This document shows positions 6,951-16,500 of a stretch of DNA of 25,809 bases, one piece after another. Under the pieces are notes generated by a model. It saw only the letters and a program-made list of their open reading frames with translations. It searched no databases and was not told where the DNA came from. Position numbers and translations under genes: made by a program. The stretch is from a virus. Positions within the stretch are counted from its first letter, which is position 1. Every line of letters starts with the position of its first letter. The stretch spans positions 1 to 25,809 of IMG/VR virus record IMGVR_UViG_3300032050_000725; one strand, 5' to 3'.

Positions 6951-8956
6951 TGCCAGCAGAAGGATCAGTATTCGATGGATTTACAAGTATCGTAGCGCAG
7001 GACGCAGATACTCATCCATCGTATTTGCCAGAGTCTGTAGTATCAGAGTCGGTAAATAGGACATTCCGAGGCGGCATCAACCGAACCAGGCCAAGCATTC
7101 GGAACATCCCAATTGTTGCAGGAGCAAACCAACCAGAGACTATCGTTAACGATATTCTTGGTGGTAGCTTCCAAGGTGCGTATCCATATCGGGCGACTAA
7201 CTACAGAACAAGCGATGGACTACTGCTATCTGTATCAGGAATTATCTACTTCCTAAAGATCGTAAACAACCAAGCATACGCATACAAGGTCATCGAAGGT
7301 AACGATCCGGGCATGATGCACACATTCTTCGTGCAAGCTGAAGATCGGGCCTACATCCAAAACGGCTACCAGAATGCGATAGCATGGGATGGAGTATTAG
7401 GAACTCTGACAGCAAGCGAAATCCAGAACGGAGACTACTGCGAGATTGTTTCAGTTGGCACTACAAACTTCACTCTAATCGGTGCGCCATCCAATACAGT
7501 CGGAGTAAAATTCACGGCAGTTATTACAGATACTCAAAGGGGAACAGGGACAGGAACAGTAAAACTTCCTGCTTATCGTTTGAACCCATACCTCGCCAAG
7601 ATGCCAATTGGGACTGTGATGGAATACGCCTTTGGCCGAGTCTTTGTTTCTGACAGGTTCAATCAAATCTACGCTTCAGATATTATCTATGGTGGTGGGT
7701 TTACTGACACCAAAAATACCGAGAACTTCACAGAGATAGGATACTGGGCAGAAGGTGGCGCGTTCTCTACTCCAGCGATGATGGGGAATATTACTGGCAT
7801 GAGAGTAATGCCACAGATTGGAACCAACCTTCGCGGCCAAGGTGAGCTTGTAGTCCTTACTGGTAACGGGGCATTCTCAATGGATGTATCTATACCAAGA
7901 AGCCAATGGAACACATCGAACATCCAACGCATCTCATTACTTGGGCGGGGATGCACAAGTCCGTATGTCGGCCTGGCAAACTCTGAACTTTGGTTTAGGT
8001 CACACGATGGTTGGGCATTCTACTCCAATAGCCAATCTGAATTTGCGCGATACTTCTCACTGCGTAAACTATCAAGGGAAGTAAACAAATGGGTTACGAA
8101 CGATACACCTTGGCTGAAGCAATTCGCTTCTACGATGTTCTTTGATAACTATCTTATCAGCACAGTAGCTCCACAGACCTATCGTGCGGCAGAAGTAGAA
8201 GGATTGAACAGGTATCACAGGGGAATGGTAGTTCTTGACCTTGACCAATCATCTTCACCCGCGCCGGACGCACAGCTTTCCTTTCGCTGGAATGGCATCT
8301 GGACAGGCTTTAGACCTACTCAACTACTCACAGCACTAATCCAAGGTGAGAAGCGCGGATTCGGATTCTCGTTTGATAAAGACAACAAGAACCGACTCTA
8401 CGAATTTACAACGAGCCAAGGCGACGATTACGGCCCGAATGGAACAAGGCAGATTGAATCCTTCTTCACCACTGGTAGGTATGACTTCAACCGAAGCGGG
8501 GCGACAAACAAGTTCCTCCGCAAAAAGATTACTGGTGGAGAAATGTGGATGAGTGAGATTAAAGGAACAGTAGATAGTGCTGTTGAATTTCGTGCTGATT
8601 CTAATCCATGCTGGTCAGAACTTAAAGTTCCAACAACATTCGGGTGTGATCCATGCTCGCCGAAAGTAACAGAATGTGTCCCACAGAAGGGTGGCAATCG
8701 CTATAAACGCTACAAGTTTAACACGCCGGACCCAAGTGAGTGCAATGACTTGGCAGGCATCCCGTCGGTAGAGGGAAGCGAGTTTCAGATCAAAGTCAAC
8801 CTAACTGGCGCAGCTACTGTTGACCGAGTTCGACTGATGGCAAACATCAAGAACAACGACGATTCCCCAATTGGCGACTGCCCAGAAGAAAATGAGGAAT
8901 GTGAACCATTTTTGTGTTGCCAAGAAAAATATTGGGAATACAATATCGTAAATTAA
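6950..8956 (+). CDS. tail nozzle-like structural protein (gp12/gp10 type)
   Basis: 668 residues. It has a long series of beta-strand segments. Landmarks are NRTFRGGINRTRPS (about 36-50), AYIQNGYQNAIAWDG (about 133-147), ELVVLTGNGAFSMD and ISLLGRGCTSPYVGLANSEL followed by WFRSHDGW, a pattern seen in beta-propeller nozzle proteins of short-tailed phages (T7 gp12, P22 gp10). The C-terminal 120 residues are Cys-rich (GCDPCSPKVTEC, CEPFLCCQEK). The place between fibre genes and a tail-tube/adaptor-like gene supports a tail-tip role. The assignment rests on segment resemblance and order, not on a firm family match. Palindromic site 3 lies near its 5' end. Confidence 0.55.
   Translation: MPAEGSVFDGFTSIVAQDADTHPSYLPESVVSESVNRTFRGGINRTRPSIRNIPIVAGANQPETIVNDILGGSFQGAYPYRATNYRTSDGLLLSVSGIIYFLKIVNNQAYAYKVIEGNDPGMMHTFFVQAEDRAYIQNGYQNAIAWDGVLGTLTASEIQNGDYCEIVSVGTTNFTLIGAPSNTVGVKFTAVITDTQRGTGTGTVKLPAYRLNPYLAKMPIGTVMEYAFGRVFVSDRFNQIYASDIIYGGGFTDTKNTENFTEIGYWAEGGAFSTPAMMGNITGMRVMPQIGTNLRGQGELVVLTGNGAFSMDVSIPRSQWNTSNIQRISLLGRGCTSPYVGLANSELWFRSHDGWAFYSNSQSEFARYFSLRKLSREVNKWVTNDTPWLKQFASTMFFDNYLISTVAPQTYRAAEVEGLNRYHRGMVVLDLDQSSSPAPDAQLSFRWNGIWTGFRPTQLLTALIQGEKRGFGFSFDKDNKNRLYEFTTSQGDDYGPNGTRQIESFFTTGRYDFNRSGATNKFLRKKITGGEMWMSEIKGTVDSAVEFRADSNPCWSELKVPTTFGCDPCSPKVTECVPQKGGNRYKRYKFNTPDPSECNDLAGIPSVEGSEFQIKVNLTGAATVDRVRLMANIKNNDDSPIGDCPEENEECEPFLCCQEKYWEYNIVN
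7140..7155. promoter_or_regulatory. palindromic site 3 (CTATCGTTAACGATAT)
   Basis: The inner 14 bases are a perfect palindrome, identical to site 1. It lies inside the nozzle-like gene (encoding TIVNDI), 437 bases from site 2, the closest pair in the window. Confidence 0.65.
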
Positions 8957-8959
8957 TTT

Positions 8960-9478
8960 ATGGACAATCAGGATTCAAGCCCAGCACTTACATTCCCAAA
9001 TGTTCCAGATGACTTCTGTCCAGTTGGTAACTGGCAGAATGTGTTCCAGATATTCATTGATGAGGTTCTGGCTAACGGAACGATCAATGTTCCCGGCCTT
9101 GGAGATGTAACTCCATCGCAGATTGCTCAAATCAACGAAGACCTTGCTGACCAACAGACTCAGATTTCTGCTAACACGACAAACATCACCAATCTTACTA
9201 CGCAGGTAAATGCAATTCCTGTTGTTAATGTAAGAAGGGGTGTGGTAACAGGAGTTCCTACTCTTGACTCTATTCAAACTGTTTCTTTTGCTGCGCTTCC
9301 AAATGTGAATTATGCAGTATCAGTTACTCCAGTTTGCGCTGGCACAATTGGTGCTTCTGCAACTCCGTTATTTGCATTAAATGACGCAAGCAAAACAACT
9401 ACAGGATTTTCAATTCGCGTCGAAAATAACATTTCTAATATCACAAGTATTGAATGGATGGCAGTTCATACTTCGTAA
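8960..9478 (+). CDS. short tail fibre or receptor-tip protein
   Basis: 172 residues. The N-terminal domain (FCPVGNWQNVFQIFIDEVLANG, then PGLGDVTPSQIAQINEDLADQQ) looks like an attachment domain. It is followed by a short heptad-like coiled coil (about 50-78: QINEDLADQQTQISANTTNITNL pattern) that would trimerise. The last 85 residues form a beta-rich head ending SNITSIEWMAVHTS, typical of fibre tips. Three bases separate it from the upstream stop. A receptor-binding or fibre-tip role is inferred. Confidence 0.6.
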   Translation: MDNQDSSPALTFPNVPDDFCPVGNWQNVFQIFIDEVLANGTINVPGLGDVTPSQIAQINEDLADQQTQISANTTNITNLTTQVNAIPVVNVRRGVVTGVPTLDSIQTVSFAALPNVNYAVSVTPVCAGTIGASATPLFALNDASKTTTGFSIRVENNISNITSIEWMAVHTS

Positions 9479-9506
9479 CAACATAGCCATAAAGAAAACC
9501 AAACAT

Positions 9507-9671
9507 ATGACACCACTAAAAGGAACCGATCCTAAACTCGTCTCTGGCGGCTCACCAACTCGCGGCATGATCCGTGAAGGTATGGGCAATATGAACCCGC
9601 CTAACACTGGCAAGAATCCATACTCCAGCGCACCGCTTCCCAAATCTGGAAAGCCCGTTGGCGGAAAATAA
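9507..9671 (+). CDS. small Pro/Gly-rich basic protein
   Basis: 54 residues (MTPLKGTDPKLVSGGS...). It is low in hydrophobics and rich in Pro, Gly, Lys and Ser (NMNPPNTGKNPYSSAPLPKS), so it is probably disordered. The frame is open further upstream, but this ATG is the natural start after the gene ending at 9478. It could be a linker or assembly peptide of the tail. No family is recognised. Its stop touches palindromic site 4. Confidence 0.45.
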   Translation: MTPLKGTDPKLVSGGSPTRGMIREGMGNMNPPNTGKNPYSSAPLPKSGKPVGGK

Positions 9672-9687
9672 TTATCGGTAACGATAA
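9672..9687. promoter_or_regulatory. palindromic site 4 (TTATCGGTAACGATAA)
   Basis: Lies directly after the stop at 9671 and 3 bases before the ATG at 9691, in the ribosome-binding position of the adaptor-like gene. As RNA it could form a 6-bp hairpin with a GUAA loop. Identical to site 5. Confidence 0.7.
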
Positions 9688-9690
9688 CCT

Positions 9691-10653
9691 ATGGCTGATA
9701 CCCTCGAAGAGATGGTTGAAGTCGTCAAAGGGTTCGTCGGCGATTCAGGCGTTTGTTCTTATGACAGAGCCGTTAAAGCCGTAAACCAAGCAAGACGACT
9801 GCTCTGGAATAAGAGAGCTTGGACAAGCCAAGAAGAGTATGTCCAGATTTGTTGCGTGAACGATTGCTTCACGCTGCCGTCTCGCTATGAGCAAATCAAA
9901 CTTGCATGGATTGGCAATGAATCCGCATCTCTCGCAGATGAATGGTTCAATGCGACCAATGCGTTTGCTCTCCATGCCGACCACTCATGCCATAGAGGAA
10001 TTGTAGAAGTAGGAGGACTCCATGTTCTCTTCCGAGATTATACTACCCATCCATACCAAATTGGCGTGATGGCAGAGGAAGTTGAAGACATCGGCGTTGA
10101 GTTGATGTTTGAAGCACAAGACCAGTATGACACCTATCATAAGGTCAAAGTCACTACTGCCAATCCTCCAACGCTGGCTAAATCCGATCTCCTTGTTAAA
10201 GGAATTCGCGGAGTAACCAAGCCAATTACTAAAGGCAGGATTCGGGTATACGCCTACGACACGGCATTGGAAGCAAAGACTCTCATTGCCATCTATCAAC
10301 CTAACGATGCCAACCCTACATTCCGTAGGTTTAAAGCACCGAGGACTTGCGAGTGCATTACACTCTACGCATCTAAAAAATACTTTGACCTAACCGATCC
10401 AAAGGAACTGGTAGAGTTCATCCCAGATGCAATGATCTATGCGGTTCTTGCATTGAACTCGCGTGAGAATCGTAAGGCTCAAGAGTTCATGAGCAATCTG
10501 GCATTGGCCGTGCAGGAGCAAGAGAAAGAAATGGAAAACACAGAAATCCCAACTGCCGCTCCAATCCGTTTCGCAAACTATAGTCGAGCAGAAAACCTAA
10601 TCGGGTCTGACCTATTGTCACCATCACCGAACGATTACTTTCTATACAGATGA
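9691..10653 (+). CDS. tail-tube/head-tail adaptor-like protein (gp11-like)
   Basis: 320 residues. The N-terminal helix-rich part (MVEVVKGFVGD, YDRAVKAVNQARRLLWNKRAW) resembles the start of adaptor/tail-tubular-A proteins, which have an N-terminal helical bundle with 'A...N.A...I..RG/KRAW'. The middle is beta-rich. A second helical part follows (TDPKELVEFIPDAMIYAVLALNSRENRKAQEF, about 233-264) with a heptad-like AVQEQEKEMEN. Length and position next to the nozzle-like gene fit the ring that joins portal to nozzle. It is coupled to the next gene by an ATGA overlap. Another structural role is possible. Confidence 0.5.
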   Translation: MADTLEEMVEVVKGFVGDSGVCSYDRAVKAVNQARRLLWNKRAWTSQEEYVQICCVNDCFTLPSRYEQIKLAWIGNESASLADEWFNATNAFALHADHSCHRGIVEVGGLHVLFRDYTTHPYQIGVMAEEVEDIGVELMFEAQDQYDTYHKVKVTTANPPTLAKSDLLVKGIRGVTKPITKGRIRVYAYDTALEAKTLIAIYQPNDANPTFRRFKAPRTCECITLYASKKYFDLTDPKELVEFIPDAMIYAVLALNSRENRKAQEFMSNLALAVQEQEKEMENTEIPTAAPIRFANYSRAENLIGSDLLSPSPNDYFLYR

Positions 10654-11138
10654 CACTGACAATTCCAGACAAGATTGATGCGAGAAATGTAGTTGGATAT
10701 GGTGATCCAGACTACGAACTCAACTTAATGGATTTGGAGATTCTGAAGTTACCTCCACGGGAATGTCCGCTGGTGCATAGGTTCACGCCGGGTATGTATA
10801 TTCGGGAAATCTATATGCCGAAGGATACGATTCTCACAACTTTACTCCATCTTACCACGCATCCGTTCTTCGTAATGAAAGGCGATGTGACTGTCTGGTA
10901 TCATGGCATCCCCGCCCATCGCTACAAAACAGGCTACAGCGGCATCACAGAAGCAGGAACAAGGCGTATGCTCTACACTCATAGAGACACAATCTGGACA
11001 ACCTGCCATGTTACAGATTTAACTGATCCAGACGAAATTATTGACACGATCACTTCAAGAGACTTTAATCCTCACATCGCCAAGGAAGACCCAAGGGTAC
11101 AAAAGTGGCGGCACAACCGAACCGACTTAATCAAATGA
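10650..11138 (+). CDS. cupin-fold phage protein
   Basis: 162 residues. The core reads CPLVHRFTPGMYIREIYMPKDTIL (about 39-62), then LLHLTTHPFFVMKGDVTVWYHG, then SGITEAGTRRMLYTHRDTIWTTCH. The spacing of a His-bearing strand, a 'KGDV' turn and 'T-AGTRRMLYTHRDTIWTT' is that of a single cupin barrel found in many phage genomes. A small-molecule, metal or structural role cannot be told apart. The His residues of motif 1 (H68, H72) and motif 2 (H112) could bind a metal. It lies between adaptor and internal virion genes and overlaps both (ATGA at each end), so it is expressed with virion proteins. Confidence 0.65.
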   Translation: MTLTIPDKIDARNVVGYGDPDYELNLMDLEILKLPPRECPLVHRFTPGMYIREIYMPKDTILTTLLHLTTHPFFVMKGDVTVWYHGIPAHRYKTGYSGITEAGTRRMLYTHRDTIWTTCHVTDLTDPDEIIDTITSRDFNPHIAKEDPRVQKWRHNRTDLIK

Positions 11139-12232
11139 GATTCCTTTTACCAGACCCATTAGGCAACGATAAGCATTCACAAATGTTTCACTCCAGTGCA
11201 TTTGCTATTGCTGCTGGTGTGGTTGCTGTAGGTGCTGCGGCAGGATCAGCAGCTATTTCCATGTCGGCAGCAGATCGCGCAAAGAAAGCTCAAGGCGCAG
11301 CAGCAGGAGCATTTAAGAAACAACAAAGAGAAGCGGTTTCCGAATATGAATCGGGCCAGAAAAAAGTTGGTAAGATGATTAAGGGTGTTAAAGCACCTCA
11401 GTATAATCTTGGATCAATGATCGGTGATGCAAGGCAGATTACCCAATACAACATTGAGCAAGGAAAAAACATTTCAGATTACTACCGCCAGCAACTTGAG
11501 CAATTTCAACCTGGAGCGGCACAGCAACGCCAGCAAGCCCAAGCTCAAATTGGACAAGCGATGGATGTTATTTCTCAATATCTTAAAGGGGAAGTGCCAC
11601 AGGATGTTAAAGAACAAATAATGCGTAATGTGGCTGAAAGTGCTGGCGCGGGATTTAACCCGGCAACAGCAGGTCAAGTTGGTGGATTTCAAGCGGCACA
11701 AGGGCAATTCGCCCGTAACCTTGGACTAACCTCTCTTGATATTCAAAGACAAGGACTCGCTGCAATCCCAAGTATCCAGGGTACAGCGCAAAACTGGCAG
11801 CAATTGGCAAGGGCATTTACAGCTGATGTGAGGGCATCGGAACCACTTGATGTTGGTAGACTGCAACTTGGCTATCAAACAGCAGGAGCAGAAGTCGGAT
11901 TGCAAAAAGCCAGAATGACATCTGATATGTATAATAACATCTTCAATGCTCAATCTGGATTGGCTACGCAAATCTACGGAGCAAACAAAGAGAATGCCGC
12001 CGCAAGCTATGCCGCACAGCAAGCAGTCGGCCAAGGTGTCTCTGATATTGGTAAAGCTACCTCTGGCGCGTTGATGGGGATGGGTGGTGGTTATGGTCAA
12101 TTAGCTCAATCCGCTATGTCTGGCGGCGGCGGATATGCTTCAATGGGACAAGCACAACAAGCCGCACCATACGCGGGAAGCATCAGTCAAGTTTATGGAT
12201 CGGGATATGTTCCAAGAGCAACAGCCGTGTAA
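11135..12232 (+). CDS. internal virion protein with N-terminal membrane segment (gp14-like)
   Basis: 365 residues from the ATG at 11135, chosen because it overlaps the upstream TGA (ATGA); an in-frame GTG at 11105 would overlap more. One hydrophobic Ala/Gly segment (about 22-43, FAIAAGVVAVGAAAGSAAIS) is followed by helices rich in Gln, Ala and Lys (AADRAKKAQGAA; QQLEQFQPGAAQQRQQAQAQ) and a Gly-rich C-terminus (GMGGGYGQ, GGGGYASMGQ). This is the layout of short-tailed-phage ejection proteins such as T7 gp14. It is first of three large genes that end in the giant protein, matching the gp14-15-16 order. Function inferred from composition and position. Confidence 0.6.
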   Translation: MRFLLPDPLGNDKHSQMFHSSAFAIAAGVVAVGAAAGSAAISMSAADRAKKAQGAAAGAFKKQQREAVSEYESGQKKVGKMIKGVKAPQYNLGSMIGDARQITQYNIEQGKNISDYYRQQLEQFQPGAAQQRQQAQAQIGQAMDVISQYLKGEVPQDVKEQIMRNVAESAGAGFNPATAGQVGGFQAAQGQFARNLGLTSLDIQRQGLAAIPSIQGTAQNWQQLARAFTADVRASEPLDVGRLQLGYQTAGAEVGLQKARMTSDMYNNIFNAQSGLATQIYGANKENAAASYAAQQAVGQGVSDIGKATSGALMGMGGGYGQLAQSAMSGGGGYASMGQAQQAAPYAGSISQVYGSGYVPRATAV

Positions 12233-12238
12233 AATATT

Positions 12239-13558
12239 ATGTCTATCGCAGAACTCATAATGCAGGGAACCAATCGCGCATCGGAATCTACCTCATGGGT
12301 TGGAGATTCTTTGGCTAAACTTGGTCAGAATGTAGGTGCAGCGTTGGCACAGAGAGAGCAGCAGAAGCAAGCTCAAGAGATGCTACCATTCTTGCAACAG
12401 AGTATGCAGGAGTCGATGAGTCTTGCTGGAGAAGGAAAATCTGGTGAGGCGTACAGTAAAATGCTTGGCACATTGAATCCACAGATAATAAACAATCCAC
12501 AATTGTTGCCATTTATTAAACTTGGATTTGATGCAATTGGTAAATCAACTGATGACTTCCAAAGGCAAAGTCAGATTAATGCCTACAACGCTCGTTACAA
12601 TACAAGTAATGTTGGAAACATAATTCCCGGTTCAGAAGCAGCAGAACAAGCTGTAATGGGAACGGAAGCGCAACCTGATATAAATCTTCCCGTAGATGAA
12701 ATGTCTGGATTGCCAGCAACGCAACCTCAATTAACTCCAGAAGAACGAGCAGCACAACTTGGAGCAGAAGGCAAACCATTTAAAATGCAACAACCAGAAA
12801 TGGCTGGCCCAACTAAAGAAGCCGCACAAGCTCAAAGAGATTTTGAAAAATTACCGACATACAAACAAGCGTCAGTTGCAAATGTTGCTGGCTATAATGC
12901 GTTGCCTGCACAACAAAAAGTTCAAGCTGCAAATCAAGCTATAGCATTTGACCCCGGTGCTTCCAAATATGAAGAAGCTAAAATTGATCTTGGTGAATAT
13001 GGAATTGATATTGGAAGTATTGGTATTCCAAAAGTAAATGAACAAGTTAGGATTAAAATGACAGCAAGTGGAACTAATGATGATCCAACTGTTCGTAAAA
13101 CATTTTCGCAAGACTTTGTAAAAGTCGGAGAACAACAATACAAAGACAACCAAGAATTTGTTTCTAAGATTAGGGATTCATCTGCGAAGCTATCTAAAGA
13201 AAGACCCGCTGCCGACCAACCAACATTTAAAGAAATCTTTCAACAAAATGGTGGCATTCTAAATGCAACGCTTGCTCCTGCTCCAGAAGATGAACTTGCA
13301 ACTGGCAAATCTAAATTCCCATTTGTTGTTATTCCAAGACAAGGCGCAAATCCAATTCCAATTACTGAAAAACAATATGAAATGATTCAAACAATTCAAA
13401 CTGTTCCAGCAATTGCTGATTCTACAGGATTGAATTTGTCTGCATCTAAAAATATTCAAAAACCATCTTCTCAAAATCAATATGCAGAAGGAACCGTTGC
13501 AGAACAAGGTGGCAAAAGATATAAGTTTACAAACGGAAAATGGGTAGCTATACAATAA
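12239..13558 (+). CDS. internal virion protein, second of three
   Basis: 439 residues. The N-terminal half is helical and Gln/Glu-rich (LGQNVGAALAQREQQKQAQEM). Then come a low-complexity Pro/Glu stretch (LPATQPQLTPEERAAQLGAEG, about 160-180), a polar middle and a short C-terminal beta-hairpin (GGKRYKFTNGKWVAIQ). LTPEER also appears in the linker of the giant protein downstream, hinting at shared origin or binding. No enzyme motif is visible. Position between the gp14-like gene and the giant gene suggests a gp15-like ejectosome component. The last 600 bases are more A/T-rich than the start. The next gene begins 4 bases after its stop. Confidence 0.5.
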   Translation: MSIAELIMQGTNRASESTSWVGDSLAKLGQNVGAALAQREQQKQAQEMLPFLQQSMQESMSLAGEGKSGEAYSKMLGTLNPQIINNPQLLPFIKLGFDAIGKSTDDFQRQSQINAYNARYNTSNVGNIIPGSEAAEQAVMGTEAQPDINLPVDEMSGLPATQPQLTPEERAAQLGAEGKPFKMQQPEMAGPTKEAAQAQRDFEKLPTYKQASVANVAGYNALPAQQKVQAANQAIAFDPGASKYEEAKIDLGEYGIDIGSIGIPKVNEQVRIKMTASGTNDDPTVRKTFSQDFVKVGEQQYKDNQEFVSKIRDSSAKLSKERPAADQPTFKEIFQQNGGILNATLAPAPEDELATGKSKFPFVVIPRQGANPIPITEKQYEMIQTIQTVPAIADSTGLNLSASKNIQKPSSQNQYAEGTVAEQGGKRYKFTNGKWVAIQ

Positions 13559-13562
13559 TGTC

Positions 13563-16500
13563 ATGGCATTCGATCCATCTCAACCATTCAGCATTATTCC
13601 TGAATCGGAACTAACTGGTTTTGATCCAAATAAACCATTTAAAGTTTTATCAGAAAAAGATTTAGAACCAGTAGGCACTTCTATTGGTCAAGAAATCTCT
13701 CAGCTTCCAGCAGCACTCAAGCAATCGTTTGGTCAACCGCTTGAAGCTATGGGTGAGACGGCACAAGTTGCTGGATTCCCCGCAGTAGCCACAGCATTGA
13801 AGGGCGCAATTCAAGAGCCAGAAGGTTATGTTTCCGCTGGTGAACGCTTCATGGCTCCACAAGAGGGTGAGTTTCAAGTTGCTGGCTTTGCTCCTCAGTA
13901 TGCTCCAAGGGCTATTGCAGAACAGACTGGTCAGATTCTTGGAAGCATTGGAACTCGTATTGCTGGTGCAGTTGCTGGTGGTGGACTTGGTGCATTGATA
14001 AGTCCCGGCGCAGGCGTTGCTGGTGCGGCGGCTGGTTCATTTGCAGGGCCAGCATTGTTTGAAGCAGCGCAAATCGTTGGGCCAGTTGCATTGGAACGAG
14101 CCAAGAACAATGGTTACACAGAACCTACCGATAAGGATATGGCTTATGCTGTAGCAACTGCCGCTGGTTCTGGTTTGCTAAATGCTTTTGGAGCCAAGTA
14201 TCTTCCGGGTGGAGAGAAGGCAGTTGGTTCATTTTCTAAACGCCTTGCCGCTTCGTTTATCGGAGAAGGAATTCCAGAAGGTTTGCAGTCTTTGACTCAA
14301 CAAGTTGGTGAGACTATAGAAACCCAAAAGGGAATACAGGTTAATCCTAAACAAGCAGTCGGTGAAGCATTGATTGGTGGCGGTGCAGGCGCGGCAGCTA
14401 CTATTGTTTCCGCACCATTCACGCCAGAACAAATCGAGGAACAGAAGATTACTGAACGCGCAAACAAAGAAGCTGAGAACCTTGTTATCGGTAACGATAA
14501 TCCTCAAGGCAAAGCGGTGCTGGCAAACAAACAGAAACTTGAGCAAGAAATTGCTGATGCAAAGCAAGTGCTGTCAGCCATCGAATCAACTGATCCTGTT
14601 GCACAGAAGCTCAAGTTAGAACTTAAAGAGAAAGAAGCTATCCTTGCCGCCGCACAAGGACAAGTTGATAGCATTGTAGATTCTAATGAGCCAGTAGTAG
14701 AAGCAGAGAGACAACAGATTGAATTGGCAAAAGCGATTACTGCACCCGAAGTTGCCGCGCCAGTCACAGAAGCCATTACTCCTCCCGTTGCCGAGGTTAT
14801 TCCAGAAGCTCCCGCTCCACAAATAGTAGAAGGATTGCAAGCGGTATCAGAAAACACCGCAACACCAACGCAACTTACTGAGCTATCTCAATCTGGTCTT
14901 GTAGATATAGTCAAAGGTGAACCAGTCATTAATGAAGAGGGGCAAGCGGTATTAACGCAAGCTGAAGCACCTTTACCTAAACTAACACCAGAAGAAAGAC
15001 GAGCAGAGATTGAAACTGCACCCGTAGCCGAGACTCCTGCTGTAGCACCCGCGCCAGAGATTGTTTCCCCATTAGATGTAACCGTCGTTCCTGCATCTGA
15101 AGCTGGTTACAAGGGGCCGATGGCAAGGGGTAAATGGGCTGTTATTGGAGGCCCGATGGCAGACACTCCAGAGGCTGCTGTTGAAGAGTTCAATAAACTT
15201 GAGGCACGCAATCTTGAAGTCGCGCAACAAAAATCAGATTTTGAATCGGTCAAAGAGAAACTTCGTTTAGGAACATGGCAAGAAGTTGACATTAAGAAAG
15301 CTACAAGATATGGTAAAACTTCCGCGCCAAGGGGCGAGGTTGAGGGAATCTTGAACCAACTTGGACTCAAAAAGTCTGAAGCAAAACAAGTTGTTGATTC
15401 TGTTCCTCAAATATATGAAAGCGCAAAGGGAACAACATATTACGAAGTTGGAAATGTAATTGAACGCGCTCGTTTCCGTGGGCTTTTGCCAGCAAAGGTA
15501 GCTCCAGAACAAAGACCCAGTGCAAAAACTGAAGCGGGAATTCGTGATTTAGAAGCAATTAGAACCACAACCCCCGCTATCACGCCTGCCCCCGTAGCCG
15601 AGACTCCTGCTGTAACAGAAGCACCCGCCGCAGAGGTTGCGAAACCAACTGGAGGAATTGATTACTACAAACAACTTGGCGAGCAAGATGCGCTGGATTC
15701 TAATCGCAAAAAAAAGCGAGCAGTTCCACAGAACTTTAAGTTGGCATATGAAGTAGGATGGTCTAACGCAAGAAAAAAACTTAGAGCAGAACCAACCCCC
15801 GCAGTATCGGAAACGATAACACCCGCCGCAGAACCCGCAGGTAAAGCAGAAGACAAACGCTACAATCCATTAGGCTACGACATCGCGGATGTAGTCGAAG
15901 ATGTTAAAGCAGGGAAAACAAATACCCCTCTCCGTGCTGTTAATCAAGTAATCAAAGAATCTACTGAGCTTCGCAAACGAGTAAAGGCAGAGTCAGAACG
16001 CAGGCAGCAACCTCGTAAGCGGGGTAAGGCGGCAATCCTTGAGCGTGTAGCAAGGGAACGCAGTGCTGGCAACATCACAGAGAAGACAGCACAAGCCCTC
16101 ACCGACTTTGTAAATCGTATCCGTGAAGACGCAATAGGAGACACAGCAATCTCTATCCGCGAGAAAGGAGTCAGTAACTTTGACTTCGCAGACAACCTCG
16201 TTACATTCTTTTTGAACCAAGATAAGGGCAATCTCGGAAGGGAAGTAGCTGTGCATGAGTTCTGGCATGGACTATCCCGCTTCTTACCAGAGGCAGAGGT
16301 AGAGCAGATCAACAAAGATTATGTTCGTGAACTGGCGGCATACCTAAAGAAGAATCCTTGGTTCCTCGCTTTCGTCGGAAGATACACTCTAACTCCAGAG
16401 CAATACGAAGCATACAAGTTCTTCAATCCGAAAGAGGCTGAAACAAAGCTAACTCCTATCCTTGATGATCGTGGAAACATTATCAAATATAAGATCAAGT

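Noticed and set aside
7281-7310. ATCG...GGTAACGAT near 7290 as another palindrome copy
   Set aside because: The spacing between the halves is 7 instead of 4 bases and the outer bases do not match.
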